A stretch of 64,000 nucleotides of DNA from Thereva unica (Eukaryota; Arthropoda; Insecta; Diptera; Therevidae): the NCBI GenBank assembly GCA_949987705.1, contig OX465282.1:81766070-81830069 (forward strand), in the 5' to 3' direction. Position 1 is the stretch's first letter. Each line of letters begins with the position of its first letter. Below the pieces are notes generated by a model. The model did not search any database. It was not told the DNA's origin and worked only from the letters and a program-made list of their open reading frames with translations. The translations under genes were made by a program, and so were the position numbers. Shown in pieces: positions 52,856-62,646 of the stretch.

Positions 52856-54397
52856 TCATGCCTTGTTGAGTGCGTGAAAGGGGAGTTGCTGGTGGAGGGA
52901 ATGAGACGTGTGGGCTAATCTGGTGTTGCGGGTATAGGATTGCCGTGGAGGCAGGAGAGCGTTTAGCTCGGAGGAACAGTCACTATAAAAGTAGCGATAG
53001 AATTTTGTCAGTGCAGCTACATTCCTACGGTGGCTCAAGGGGTCGATGGTGGAGCAGATGGTCTCGCCATCAATTAGTTTAAGGGCCCTTTTTTGGACCT
53101 TATTTAACCATGCTAAGGTGGTTATCGACGCGCCGCCACAAACGATGGAGTTATATTCGAGAAGAGGCCGAATGTAGGATTTATAAATAACAGCACGGGA
53201 CGATGGCCGGAGGAGGAACTTGCACCTCTTAAGAAATCCCAAGCACTGAGATCCTTGTTTGGCGATTTGGAATATGTGTTCATTCCATCGCAAGTCTTTG
53301 GCTAAAGTCACGCCTAAGATGTGTAGGGAGAGATCGGCCGTTAGTTCAACTTTGTCCACTTTCAAGGATGGAGAGCTGTTGATCTTTTTCTTTGAAATGA
53401 GACAGTACTTGGTTTTGTCGGAGTTGCATTCAACACGATTCTTCTCTCCCCACTTTAGAATCAGTTTAATGTCGTTATTAATCGACTTGGACATTAGTTC
53501 GCGATCATCAAGACAGGATCTGGCATGAGTCTGTCTTGTATCGAAGCTGTACGAGTAACGTAGAGTACCGTCGTCAGCGAAGCTGAGAAGTGGGTTGGAG
53601 GGGACTGAAAGTAGGTCATTTATAAAAATGAGAAATAGGGCCGGTGATAAAATTGACCCCTGGGGGACTCCCGCAGAGATGGGGTGAGATTCAGATTTGA
53701 CGCCATCCAATACTACCTTAATTGAACGGCCGGAAAGGAAACTCTCAACCCACTTATACAGAAGCGAGTCAATTCCAATAGCTTTGAGTTTAGCTAACAA
53801 GGCTGAGTGCCATACTCTATCAAAAGCCTTGGAGATATCCAAAGCAACCAAACTGGATTCACCAGATCCATGCAAACTTCGGCTGAGGTGCTCTGTAAGG
53901 CAAACTAAAAGATCACCAGTGGATCTTTTTTGTCGGAAGCCGTATTGTTTATCGTTGATAAGTTGGTTGGATTCTAGATATCTCATTAGCATTTTGTTGA
54001 TTATCGTCTCCATGGTTTTGGAGAGAATAGAAGTATTTGCTATTGGGCGGTAGTTGGAGGGATCGCTGGAGTCACCTTTTTTCGGTATGGGCTGAACATG
54101 GGCAATTTTCCAAGAATCTGGATAAACTCCGGAGCGGTATGATAGGTTTGCGCAGAGGTTTAGCCAAAGGTGAGGTGCATTGTTTTAAGACGATGGGGGG
54201 TATATTATCGGGTCCAGTGGATTTATTCGCGTCGAGCTCTTTGAGACACCTGTACACCTCGCGAGTCCTGAAGAAAATCCTGGGCATTAAATGAGCGCTG
54301 TGCTCGAGGATCGGGGGTAGCGTATCTTTTTGGGGTAGAGAAGAATTTGATACAAACAGAGATGCTAGTAAATCGGCCTTGGATTTGCTGTTTGTTA
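52856..54397 (-). pseudogene. LINE-A reverse transcriptase
   Basis: From 54397: KELDANKSTGPDNIPPIVL, frame change near 54070, then a 385-aa open frame with NDKQYGFRQKRSTGDLL, VALDISKAFDRVWH, AGVPQGSILSPALFLIFIND and the catalytic FADD (SFADDGTL), continuing to FLKRCKFLL and RPLLEYNSIV. It primes reverse transcription at the nicked target. M3 and one frameshift disable it. Confidence 0.85.
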
Positions 54398-54401
54398 TCA
54401 C

Positions 54402-54884
54402 TGTGATATTCCTTTAAATACCTGGAGCAGCCCGAAGGCATTAACTCCTATGGAGCAGCTATAGAAGCATTAACTCCGATTAGTAAGTGGAGCAGCTCTT
54501 GAAAAGCTTTACTCCCGGGCTTAGGGAAGTTTTTGACTTCCCACTCAAACGTCAGTTTTACAACGACTGAATTTTATTTAATTAAAATGCTCTATTTATA
54601 TAAAATTATCTTATACATATATTCTACTCTAACTATAATTATCATTATTCCCACCTTAGGTAAATTGCCTTGGGTCAGCAATTTGTACGCACCGGGCCTC
54701 AAGAATTTGATGCGCCCGTGTGACCTATTTACGTTTTTACTTGATCGGGGAAAAATTGCAACGTTCAGTCTGCATGATTTATAAAAAAAACTCTCGTGTG
54801 TGACCCGTTAAAAATATTTACCTAAGGTGAAAAATATGTGATTTGAGAAATATGAAAATGTATAATGGGAATGAGTGTATCACA
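54402..54884 (-). repeat. M3 3' LTR
   Basis: TGTGATATTCC...GTATCACA; 483 bp. It differs from the 5' LTR mainly by a 12-nt length difference near GGAGCAGCTATAGAAGC. Polypurine tract GAGGGGGAAGG adjoins on the inside (54885-54895). Confidence 0.95.
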
Positions 54885-54895
54885 CCTTCCCCCTC

Positions 54896-55790
54896 AAAAA
54901 AAAAATGATTTTTTTTTTATGTTCTAGCTATCCTTCGTTACTTATGATTTAATAACTACTTCTATTCTAGTATTAATTTTTTTTTCTATAGTATATAGAT
55001 ACATATAGGTATATATCTAGTTATAAATTGCAATTTATTATAAATATACTTTATACCTTTATCTTTTAATTTTTCTTAACCTATTCTTGTGTACTGTCAT
55101 TAACTTTTTATTGTTATCCTCTATAGTACAGTTGACTTTATCTATTGACTTTACTTTGTAAGGTCCGCTGAATAGAGGGTCTAGCTTTCTTCTATTTTGT
55201 ACTGATAATAGTACTTTGTCACCTCATAGCAGAATGTATAAAATGGTGTCCAGGTGTCCCAGTCATCTCTATTGTCATTAATGAAACATCTAAGGTATTC
55301 ATTCAAGCATTTGTGATTTCTTTCAAGTGCTCAAATGGTTTCTGGGTGAGCCGCTGTTGCAAAGAGCTGTTTTATTTTTAAAGTATTACATATTTCTGTA
55401 AAAATTTGATTCTTGTACTCTATTTCCAAGGCTTTTAAATGCGTTTATATTAATCATTGTAAATATTTCACTTTCTGCAGAAAGTTTCAGAATCTTATTC
55501 TGAAATTGTTTATTTTTATATCTTTCCAATATTTCGAATTCCTGCTCTAGTGCTGGTTCTACTGATTGGTTATAGTTTATATTTGTATACCGCTTATATA
55601 ATATTTCATATTTGTGCACTATATTTATTTCAATTCAAATCGAATTCTTCCAAGTCTAATCTCATCCTGGTTAATTTCGATGATGGGTTTTTCATACCAA
55701 ATAAATATGCTAGTGGTCTATGGTCAGTTCGTACTAGAAATTTTCGACCATATACGTATGGCCTAAAGTACGTTATAGCCCAATAAAGTT
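54896..55790 (-). pseudogene. M3 RNase H and integrase scraps
   Basis: From 55786: FRPYVYGRKF and TDHRPLAYLFG (RNase H), then a jump to a Glu-rich linker (55619-55386) and integrase core end (LERNHKCLNEYLRCF, about 55330). Multiple stops. The junction with gag at 55790 marks the deletion. Confidence 0.75.
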
Positions 55791-56629
55791 TACTTTGAAT
55801 CGCCTTGCTGGTTTACTGTTGAATTGTAGAACGTTGCTGGTTTGTGGTTTGTCCACTGCTATTGCCTTTGCCGCTATTTCTGGGAGCGTGGTTAGATTAC
55901 TAGCTTTTAATATAAGCGATGTTTCAGAGTTTGCTAGATTGTCTGCGAAATATTGTATTGAAAATTTCTCAGCTAATTTTTCTGTTGTTTCGCCCGTTGC
56001 AACGTTTTCTGCTATGAAAGCTCTTGTCAATTGTCCTGAGAGTTTTTCCATTTGTGCTGTGAAGTCTGTTAATTTTCTGCTACCTTGTTTACACGATCGT
56101 AGTTGCGCTAGTAGTGCATCTGATGACAGTTTTGCTGAAAATTTTTGTCTAAGTTTCGTTGCTATTTGACTTACCGTTTTCGTCTCATCCGTTATGGTGT
56201 ATTTAGCTTTCCCGGTTATGCGGGTTTTGATAAATTTTATCATAATACTTTTATGACCCGTTGAAGTTAACTCATTTAGCAGTTCTATTGATTCGATGAA
56301 AGCTTCAGTTTCTTCTTGGTTTCCATTGTATGATTGCACCAGGGCCGTAGCCGTTTTTATATCAAATGACATTGTTTCTGTTTGTTGTGTCCTTATGTGT
56401 TCTAGGATATCTCTTGCTAATCTTTTAATTTCTTGAAAGATTGATTTTATTTTAAGTGCAGTTTCCACGTCTGTTTTTTTCCAGCAAGTACTTTAGCTTG
56501 GCTAAATAGGTTATTAACTGCAGCTTCCTTCTGTTGTAGGGTTTTCTGTGTATATGGACGGTTTATACTTTTATTGAAATTTGAAAGGATACTTTCAAGT
56601 TCTGCTTTAATCACGGTAAGTGTGTCCAT
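55773..56629 (-). pseudogene. M3 Gag, N-terminal two thirds
   Basis: Starts MDTLTVIKAELESILSNF with the shared NRPYTQKTLQ block; a frameshift near 56460 joins it to the capsid-like frame (LAQLRSCKQGSRKLTDFTAQ, SETSLILKASNLTTLPE). It stops near the deletion into RNase H, so the basic nucleocapsid tail is lost. The start lies 4 nt after the sORF2 stop. Confidence 0.8.
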
Positions 56630-56633
56630 TTAG

Positions 56634-56852
56634 TTAGACATTTAATTGTGCAGGTGCACTAAGGTACTTCTTTCTTAAACCTCTTCGATGATCCTTATAA
56701 AGATTGTATGCCAATTCGATAATCTTGATTGCAACCAGTATTACTAAAAGAATGGTAATTTCTTGGTTTTGGATAGCGACTGTATCTTCGATTACAATAT
56801 TATTAATAACTTCGCCGTTATTATCATTGTTTTTGGATTGTGTTTTTCCCAT
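56634..56852 (-). CDS. M3 sORF2: myristoylation-signal membrane protein (72 aa)
   Basis: Starts MGKTQSKNN; Gly2, Ser6 and Lys7 conserved with M1 and M2. It contains NGEVINN and IEDTVAIQNQEI, a membrane segment (about 33-50), then KDHRRGLRKKYLSAPAQLNV. The frame is intact although the element has lost pol. High similarity to M1 (39 of 72 by eye) despite weak similarity of the surrounding DNA suggests selection on the protein. Function inferred only. Confidence 0.7.
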   Translation of the reverse strand: MGKTQSKNNDNNGEVINNIVIEDTVAIQNQEITILLVILVAIKIIELAYNLYKDHRRGLRKKYLSAPAQLNV

Positions 56853-56952
56853 TATTGATTTTTTTTTAAAAGAAAAAAAAATATTTTTATTGTTTAATTA
56901 TTGAAAAAAAAAAAGATTTATTAATTGTACATTATTATATTATTCCTTATAT

Positions 56953-57294
56953 TTAATATTTACGTAACATTTTGTTATTTTTCCTTTTTATTAAATTAAG
57001 TTTTCTTTCTTTATATTTTATTATTTCTAGATTAAGCTGTTTTCTTTTGCCTCCTCGGGTTGGTTTTATTTCCTTCTGGGGCTTTGATGGCACTTTTGAT
57101 CGCCGGTTTCGGTATTCCTCAATAGTTATTTTCCTCGGTCCAGGTTGATATTTCGGTACTATATCCAAAGATGTCCCCGTGGCTGGCTTTGGTACGTATG
57201 GTTGAATCGCTTTATTAACTGGGTAGATCGTCAGCTTTTCCAAATTTCTTTCCGGAAAATTTTTCTTTGTAGCTTTCTTCGTCACGGTCGCCAT
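56953..57294 (-). CDS. M3 sORF1: basic leader protein (113 aa)
   Basis: Starts MATVTKKATKK across the LTR/primer-site junction. NFPERNLEKLTIY is shared with M1; GPRKITIEEYRNR and RGGKRKQL are shared with M2. The C-terminus is strongly basic (KERKLNLIKRKNNK). No membrane segment. A longer reading that begins in the LTR (MPSGCSRYLKEYH) is not preferred. Confidence 0.7.
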   Translation of the reverse strand: MATVTKKATKKNFPERNLEKLTIYPVNKAIQPYVPKPATGTSLDIVPKYQPGPRKITIEEYRNRRSKVPSKPQKEIKPTRGGKRKQLNLEIIKYKERKLNLIKRKNNKMLRKY

Positions 57295-57764
57295 GTGATA
57301 TTCCTTTAAATACCTGGAGCAGCCCGAAGGCATTAACTCCTATAGAAGCATTAACTCTGATTAGTAAGTGGAGCAGCTCTTGAAGAGCTTTACTCCCGGG
57401 CTTAGGGAAGTTTTTGACTTCCCTTTCAAACGTCAGTTTTACAACGACTGAATTTCATTTAATTAAAATGCTCTATTTATATAAAATTATCTTATACATC
57501 TATTCTACTCTAACTATAATTATCATTATTCCCACCTTAGGTAAATTGCCTTGGGTCAGCAATTTGTACGCACCGGGTCTCAAGAATTTGATGCACCCGT
57601 GTGACCTATTTACGTTTTTACTAGATCGGGGAAAAATTGCAACGGTCACATTGCATGATTTATAAAAAAAACTCTCGTGTGTGACCCGTTAAAAATATTT
57701 ACCTAAGGTGAAAATATGTGATTTGAGAAATATGAAAATGTATAATGGGAATGAGTGTATCACA
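57294..57764 (-). repeat. M3 5' LTR
   Basis: 471 bp, same termini as the 3' LTR. A TATATAAATAGAGC box lies on the minus strand near 57475. Confidence 0.95.
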
Positions 57765-57768
57765 TCAC

Positions 57769-59032
57769 CTTCTCATTATGGATAAGTGAAGGAGTTGTGG
57801 ATGAAGTGAAATTCTTCTTAATGGAGCTTACCAAGGACCAGAAGTGTTTGCTACCAGAAGTTGCGTTAAGGAGTTTACTTCTCAACTTGCTGTCAAATGA
57901 ATTTTTGACATTCCTGATGGTGACTTTACAGGAATTTCTAAGTTTTATATATTCTAGGCGGAGCGATTCACTCGGAAAACTCTTGTATGCTCGAAAGGCG
58001 GCTTCTTTGTTTCTAATTGCGTTCCTACATTCCTGATGAAACCATCTGTTGGACCTAGGCTTCACAGATTTGGTAGAATGAGGAATGAATAAATGTATTC
58101 CTGCCTGAATGATCCTGGTGATACGGATAGCGACAGAGTTGATGTTTTTGGTTCGGAAACACTGGTCTCAGTCGGTGGCTTGGAAATAATGAATAAGCCC
58201 CAGCCAATTGGCCTTCCCATAATGCCATACAGTTCTCCTGACTGGTTTAGGAGGAGTGGGAAATTCGAAAGGGAAGCTGGCACTGACTAAGCAGTGGTCC
58301 GAATTGCCGAGAGGTGAATCTACTTCGACGGAATACCTCGCTGGATGTGAGGTAAGAAAAAGATCAAGGAGATAGGTTCCTTGATCAGAAACATCCGGGA
58401 CTCTCGTGGGATGATCCACAATTTGGTATAAATTATTGGTGTCTGCAAAGAGCTCAACGTCCGTGCCAGAAACACTGGTGCAATTTGAGTAAGTCAGCCA
58501 GTTTACATTGTGAACATTGAAATCACCCGCAACAATGATTTCACACTCAGGACTGGATGATAATCCCGAGATTTGTTCAGATATAACATCAAATGATGAA
58601 GTTGAAGCTTCGTTACTTATGTTAGGGCTTCTGTAAAGGAAGCAGAAGAATATGACGTGGCTTCGGAAGATGATTTTAATCCAAAGATAATTAAAATCTG
58701 AAGTCGTGCATGAATATATTTTATAATAAGCCACGTCATCCCTAACATAGATGGCAATGCCTCTATGGGGGGAGAGATTGTGCACTAAAGTGTACCCCGA
58801 TATGACTTAAGCCATTATCGGGTGATATTTGGGTTTCACTAAGTGCGAAGATTGGGGGTTTATAATTTAGTAAGTGGCACTCAACAAACGAGAAATTCGC
58901 ATGAAGTCCACGAATGTTACAGAGGTCAACAGCAAAGCTTGACCTGTAACGGGACTTCGGTTGCGCGGGTTCAATCGCCACATTCTTAGGGATATTTTCC
59001 GGAATTACATTTGCCGCATCCATCAGAGGCAA
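57769..59032 (-). pseudogene. LINE-A endonuclease and RT N-terminal region
   Basis: From 59032: DLCNIRGLHANFSFVECHL and FALSETQISPDN, then the frame 58785-58168 with IAIYVRDDVAYY, GDFNVHNVNW (catalytic-type Asp/Asn), DLFLTSHP and GNSDHCLVSASF (SDH motif), followed by a frame change into NRWFHQECRNAIRNKEAAF and IRNVKNSFDSKLRSKLL up to the M3 insertion. This is an apurinic-type endonuclease, which makes the target nick. Two frame breaks. Confidence 0.85.
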
Positions 59033-59047
59033 TAAAATTTGTCCGCG

Positions 59048-59215
59048 TCAAAGTGTTAAGGCCCCCATACACGGTCCAATTGGTTGTACAGCGAAGTGCG
59101 GTTGTACAACCAAAACTATCGATTGTGGGCCGGTCGGCCGATCAAAATACATTGCGCTTATAGGTTTGATGAAAATCTGGTTGTACAGCCAATTTGACCG
59201 TGTATGGGGGCCTTT
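59048..59215. mobile_element. 168-bp MITE, TIR AGGCCCCCATACACGGTC, TSD TTA
   Basis: The outer 30 bp of each end are nearly exact inverted copies, with GGTTGTACAGC repeated inside. TTA flanks both ends, which is the PIF/Harbinger-type duplication. It sits in the 5' part of LINE-A. Confidence 0.8.
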
Positions 59216-59492
59216 ATGCCTGTTGAGACGGGATAAATTTCATCGACCGTGAGATTTTGGCCGCGACACGTGCAGGTCCCAGAATCGAGTGAGGAACGGG
59301 AGCAAGGGTATTTACTTGTGCGTCGGTCGCGAGTCTTGTCTAGTAAAGGGTGATGAAGCCTTGCCGTTAGACTGCGTCGATTGTGTTGTTGTTTTGTTTT
59401 TCTTTTGGTGAACACTTTTTCACTTCACTTTTTGTGTTTTTGTTTGTTTTTGTTACTCTGTTTTTTTCTTTCGCGCGTTTTTTAGGACCGGA

Positions 59493-60135
59493 TCAGCACA
59501 CGTTGCTGTCCCAGACCAAACTTCCAGTTTGGCGTTCTTCGGTTGTCTGCGTGGTTGAGCAGTAAGTATCCTTAATAGGGAACTTGGAGGCACTGTGGCT
59601 AGCGCATTTAGTCGCTACTGAAGCTTTCCTTGAAGAATGGTTCTCATCGACTGTCCCTTTTAGTTTTGGCTGCTCGTTGATAGTTAGGGGGACGCTGAAC
59701 GCTGTGGGGTTGGTTTCTGTACATGGAAATTTCAACCGTTGTTTTGGTCGTTCCACATTGCAGTTTTTGGAGATAAAATCGTATCCTAGCAATCCATCGT
59801 TTAAGAAGTCCGGCGTGTCGGGTACTACCTGAAAAGCGTTGGGTATTTTGGTTTGGAGGGGGAAATTTCCTTCACAGCTTCCTATTGTTTTGGTGGTTCC
59901 GCATGGCGTCTGCAATGTGCATCTTTTGTTTTTGTCCACATTTTTCCCTTTACGCAGTTTGTTCTTTTTTATTATACTTACCTCGGCACCCGAGTCCACT
60001 AGTAACTGTACCCGACCGTCGCGACTAATACCTAATGGTAGCGTTACAAGTGGAATATGCGCCTGAGGCTGCCGAGTTTTCCCCTTTTTATTTCTACTTA
60101 TTGTCGAGTCGAGGATTCCATTCGCTCACTGTGTG
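59493..60135 (-). pseudogene. Element E protease
   Basis: The minus strand carries LLVDSGAEVSIIKK (Asp-Ser-Gly active site), GLLGYDFISKNC (the GxDF-type flap/end motif) and a Thr/Ser-rich tail that breaks off near 59493 at LINE-A. Retropepsin matures Gag-Pol. Element E pol resumes at 52578. Confidence 0.8.
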
Positions 60136-60138
60136 GCC

Positions 60139-61950
60139 TCATCTGTTACAGAAGTCACATTTTTTGGTGAAATTATATACTCTAGGTGTGCCAGAGTTGT
60201 TGGAAATCTGGTTCTCTTCATTTCTTTGGGGAGCATTCCTAGAATGAGTGTTCGGGTGATGGGTGTTATTCGGGGGCGGAGTGTTACCGGGGCGTTGTGT
60301 ATTTTGATTGCTGTTTCTTAGTCGCCTACAGTCCCGAATATCATGATTGTATTCCTGGCAATGGGTACAGAAGAGGGTATTTTTTCGCGCTAGGCACTCG
60401 CTATAAGTATGTCCCTTCCTGCGGCAGAAATTGCAGATCACAGCCGCTGTTGTTGTCCTAGGTCTGTTGGGCGGCATGTTTTGTGGTTGGTGCCAGCCTT
60501 TAGGGGGCGACTGCGTGCCCTGTGGGTAACTCGCGGTCATTGGAGTTGGTTTGCCATAAGTGGGCGTTTGTGTTGGTTGGTTCCAGCCAGGTGTGTATAT
60601 TGTGGATCCACTGTTTCCGTTCGGGAATTGAGTTGTCGTATTATATATTCCATACTGAGGCGTGGGATTGGTGGTTGGCGGTGAGAAGTTTGTGGTATTT
60701 TGTGGCGGATAATATGCGGCATTCTGAACCGGATTGATTGTGGAGTTTTGGTTACTTAGGGGCATGATGTCGGGGTAAATTGTAGCAGAGGCACAGGGTT
60801 GTAGGTTTAGGGCAGTTTGTTGTAGGCGCTCCATGTCTAGAGCCTTTTGAACTAGGTTGTCCAGAGTTTCTTGACCTATGGTTAGGAGGTACTGACAGAG
60901 GTGGGGATTGGTAACATCACTCCGTAAGGCATTTTTGGCGAAGTCTTCTAATTGAGTTTGAACTGCTGGTGCTGCTAATGCACCATATTTGGTGGTGGTT
61001 GCTTCCTTGCAAACTTGCAGCATTTGTTTAATTCTGGCCGTGAAGGCAATAAGGGTCTCCAAGGGGTATTGTCTGGTGGTAATCAATTTATTGACCACTT
61101 CCTGGTAGATTCTCGGGGTAAATATGTCTGGTTTAGTAGTTTTTCGGCATCCTCAAAAGTTGCCGGTTGTGTAGACGCTATGAGTTGGTACGCTTCACCG
61201 CGTAATCTGGTAGGGTATATTTGGAGAAACGCAGGTTTGTCCTGCTCACTGAGACACTGAAGCGCCCTTTTGCAGCAACCTATGAAGGTTTGCGATTCAA
61301 CAACTATATTTGGGGACTGTCCACCAGAGAATATTGGGACTAGCTCCGAGGTTAGTCTAGCTACTCTGGTGAAATCCGCCATATTTAAAAATTTTGTGGT
61401 TTTGAGATCGTAATCGTCTAGCATCAGCTCCTGCTCGCAGTCTGACAGAGATACGCTCACCCAATTTAGCAATACCTCACCCCCACTAGTTTTATCGACA
61501 CTACCTGGCGAATTTTCTTCAGGCAATATATCTTTATTTTCGTTTTTGTTTTTATTATCTAATGGTTGAAGGCTTGGGAATCCCTTAAAATTCTTGATCT
61601 CTTGGGCGAATCTTGTAGTCGCTTCCTGAAATTTACTTATTTGGGCGAGTCTTTGCTCCCAATTTTTTTTTATTCTCGGTCAAGTCCTTCGCATTGAAAG
61701 ATCAAGAGTTTCTGGTCTTCCCTTGCCTTACTATACAATTGCTTCAAATAATTTTGCAAACTTACTTGGCTAATTTCGGGTAAGAGTCTTCCGCTTCGAA
61801 GTCTTCTTGGTGATAAGGGGGTGTTGATTGACGTGGGAGTAGCAAGCGCTGCTCCTAGATGGTGTGATGTCGTTGGTACTGCAAATGGCGTTGAGGTGGC
61901 TGAAGATCCGTCTGGTCCGCTGTTAGACCGGGGTCGCTGGTTATTTCGTC
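60139..61950 (-). pseudogene. Element E Gag
   Basis: The minus strand shows capsid-like sequence (CLSEQDKPAFLQIYPTRLRG, TFEDAEKLLNQTY), a frameshift at about 61083-61098, then LETLIAFTARIKQMLQ, a Pro/Asn/Gln-rich linker and knuckles CNFCRRKGHTYSEC and CTHCQEYNHDIRDC. A TGA at 60136-60138 interrupts the third knuckle (CDFCNR.GHTV). The N-terminal part (61530-61950) has stops. Same family as the fragment at 1-545. Confidence 0.85.
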
Positions 61951-62220
61951 CTGCTGTTAGTTAGTTTGGTCCTGATGTGATTAGTGGACATCAATTACGG
62001 GCAGGGATGAAGCCCGCGAAAGTCCCACGAAGATACTAATTGGGGGGTGTGTGCGTGTCCACCTGGAACAGAGGCACTTTTGAAGTACACCCCCGAGCGA
62101 TGGTTCTTGTAGGATCTGAGACGTTAGCGACAGTTAACTTGGCTCCCAGAAGCCCGGCTTGGCTTTGGGTTTAAGGGTGTTAGTGCCGTACCCAGCACTA
62201 GTTAACTTTTCTCTAAACTT

Positions 62221-62244
62221 ACCCAGTTCCTACCGGCTGCGCCA
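62221..62244 (-). promoter_or_regulatory. Element E primer-binding site and splice donor
   Basis: The minus strand reads TGGCGCAGCCGGTAGGAAC, a tRNA-Ser-type primer site of 17.6/297-like errantiviruses, then CTGG|GTAAGTTT, a near-perfect splice donor at 62222/62223 that would suit production of a spliced env mRNA. Family knowledge plus direct motif. Confidence 0.7.
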
Positions 62245-62646
62245 GTTTAATATATGTATGCTTTATATATAGGTATGATTCTTGCCTTTTGCTTTAGATC
62301 TTCTTTGTATCTTTTCTGTTGTGAACTTTTTTCTGTGGCACAATTCTTATTTAACTGTTACTTACTTGTTCTCAACGGCTATATTTTATTTCTTTAATCC
62401 TCAACTGCAATACCTAATCACAACACAATTTTCTTTTCATGCTTTATTTTACTTCTTTAATTTCAATGCTTCTTCACAATACTTTAAAATCCACAATACT
62501 TTAAAATTAATTTCTTCTCAATACTTTAAATTAATCCTTTACTTTCAATTCCTCTTAACAATACTTTAGAATCCACAATACTTTAAAATTATGTATTTCT
62601 TTGCAATACTTTAAATTAATCTTTTACTTTCAATTGACATTAACAG
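62245..62646 (-). repeat. Element E 5' LTR with internal duplication
   Basis: Lies between the primer site and the neighbouring env. Short inverse termini (GTTTAAT / ATTAAC). Two tandem copies of about 86 bp (around 62474-62559 and 62560-62645) with repeated CAATACTTTA motifs. No second LTR of E remains for comparison, so boundaries are approximate. Confidence 0.6.

Larger units (their letters stand above)
54402..57764 (-). mobile_element. M3: internally deleted mdg1-like gypsy element
   Basis: LTRs 54402-54884 and 57294-57764, TSD TCAC (54398-54401, 57765-57768), tRNA-Arg-type primer site, polypurine tract GAGGGGGAAGG by the 3' LTR. It retains sORF1, sORF2 and Gag N-terminus; protease, RT and much of RNase H are deleted, with only RNase H/integrase scraps left. 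Inserted in the RT of LINE-A. Confidence 0.95.
52579..59485 (-). mobile_element. LINE-A: CR1/Jockey-group LINE, split by M3
   Basis: Poly(A) at 52581-52590, 3' UTR, RT (52856-54401), then M3 (54402-57764), then RT N-terminal and endonuclease parts (57769-59032) and a 5' region to about 59485, with a 168-bp MITE inside. Without insertions about 3.4 kb. It inserted between protease and RT of element E. The precise 5' end and target duplication were not found. Confidence 0.85.

Noticed and set aside
62601..62646. Env start within the E LTR
   Set aside because: The first codon there is TTG and the sequence is LTR repeat; env sequence more likely begins after the acceptor-like AG near 62646.
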